This document shows positions 6,401 through 6,702 of a DNA stretch of 6,702 bases, piece by piece. Both the position numbers and the translations under genes were made by a program. The notes below the pieces were generated by a model that saw nothing but the letters and a program-made list of their open reading frames with translations, searched no databases and had not been told where the DNA came from. This stretch comes from Desulfobia sp. (lineage in GTDB: Bacteria; Desulfobacterota; Desulfobulbia; Desulfobulbales; SURF-16), in contig JAUWDC010000065.1 in assembly GCA_030608985.1 (NCBI GenBank), positions 1 to 6,702 of the forward strand. The letters are read 5' to 3'. The stretch's first letter is position 1. Every line of letters starts with the position of its first letter.

Positions 6401-6702
6401 TTAATGCATGGAAGTGACTATGCTGTCTGAAGTGTCAACAGTAGATGATTTCTTTTTCGAAGCATACAAGGAGGAATTGCGTTCTACGTAATATTTCTCA
6501 AAGTATACGTCACGTGATTGACTGGCAAAAGGGGAATTATTGCCAGTACATAGCCAGTATCCGATAAAGAGTAGGAAAAAGAAAAAAATTAACAAAAGAA
6601 TTCTAGGAAGCGTAATGAAAGGAGATTTCCCTGTAAAATTAGTACTTGCTAACGATTCGTTGCTGTCTTGACCTGTCCCTCCCAGGGCTACTATTTCATT
6701 AT
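6401..6702 (-). CDS. Unrecognised single-pass membrane protein, 5'-partial
   Basis: A frame on the - strand is open from the window edge (first full codon 6698-6700) to a TAA at 6401-6403, giving the last 99 residues of a protein whose start lies outside. One strong membrane segment of about 18 residues (roughly visible residues 34-51: LLLIFFFFLLFIGYWLC) follows a polar stretch rich in Ser, Thr, Asn and Gly. After it come about 48 mostly polar residues with a KKK cluster. I do not recognise the family. A RodZ-like protein (N-terminal helix-turn-helix, one membrane helix) is one possibility, because such genes can lie beside recO. However, the tail after the helix is much shorter than in RodZ and the diagnostic N-terminus is not visible. 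It lies upstream of recO in the same orientation, separated by 186 bases that contain the structured stretch. Confidence 0.55.
   Translation of the reverse strand, partial: NEIVALGGTGQDSNESLASTNFTGKSPFITLPRILLLIFFFFLLFIGYWLCTGNNSPFASQSRDVYFEKYYVERNSSLYASKKKSSTVDTSDSIVTSMH

Overview
The window holds a nearly complete head-to-head long-chain olefin (ole) biosynthesis cluster on the + strand, read left to right as a FabI-like short-chain reductase (5' end cut off by the window), oleA, oleB, oleC and oleD. The convergent - strand carries recO and the tail of an unrecognised single-pass membrane protein. The DNA leans A+T. An unfused oleA-B-C-D set and a RecO with a four-cysteine zinc site would fit a Desulfobacterota (deltaproteobacterial) genome. 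That placement is inferred from gene content and style, not from a database match.

Region 2-4097 is compact and looks like one transcription unit. There are 3 bases between the reductase and oleA, a stop/start overlap of one base between oleA and oleB (a GTG start is inferred), and a 4-base ATGA overlap between oleB and oleC. From family knowledge, OleA joins two fatty acyl-CoA chains head to head into a 2-alkyl-3-keto acid. OleD reduces the ketone with NADPH. OleC uses ATP to close the hydroxy acid into a beta-lactone. OleB removes CO2 from the lactone to give a long internal cis-olefin. The reductase at the left edge resembles enoyl-ACP reductases and may shape the acyl chains that feed OleA.

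oleD (4269-5270) stands apart from oleABC, separated by 171 bases. A different imperfect inverted repeat lies in the gap on each side of it. The left one (4093-4200) is built of 7-base GGTNTAA-like units and contains the oleC stop codon. The right one (5324-5441) is built of roughly 9-base AAGTGCCTA-like units and is bracketed by 12-base near-identical direct repeats, as expected of an inserted miniature element. A third structured stretch, richer in G+C than its surroundings, fills the gap just upstream of recO (about 6217-6364). All three gaps longer than 100 bases in this window therefore hold inverted-repeat structure.

The ole genes belong to a described pathway. The least explained parts are the reductase joined to the operon, the repeat-flanked position of oleD, and the three intergenic structured elements. 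No RNA genes, CRISPR array or transposase gene were seen.
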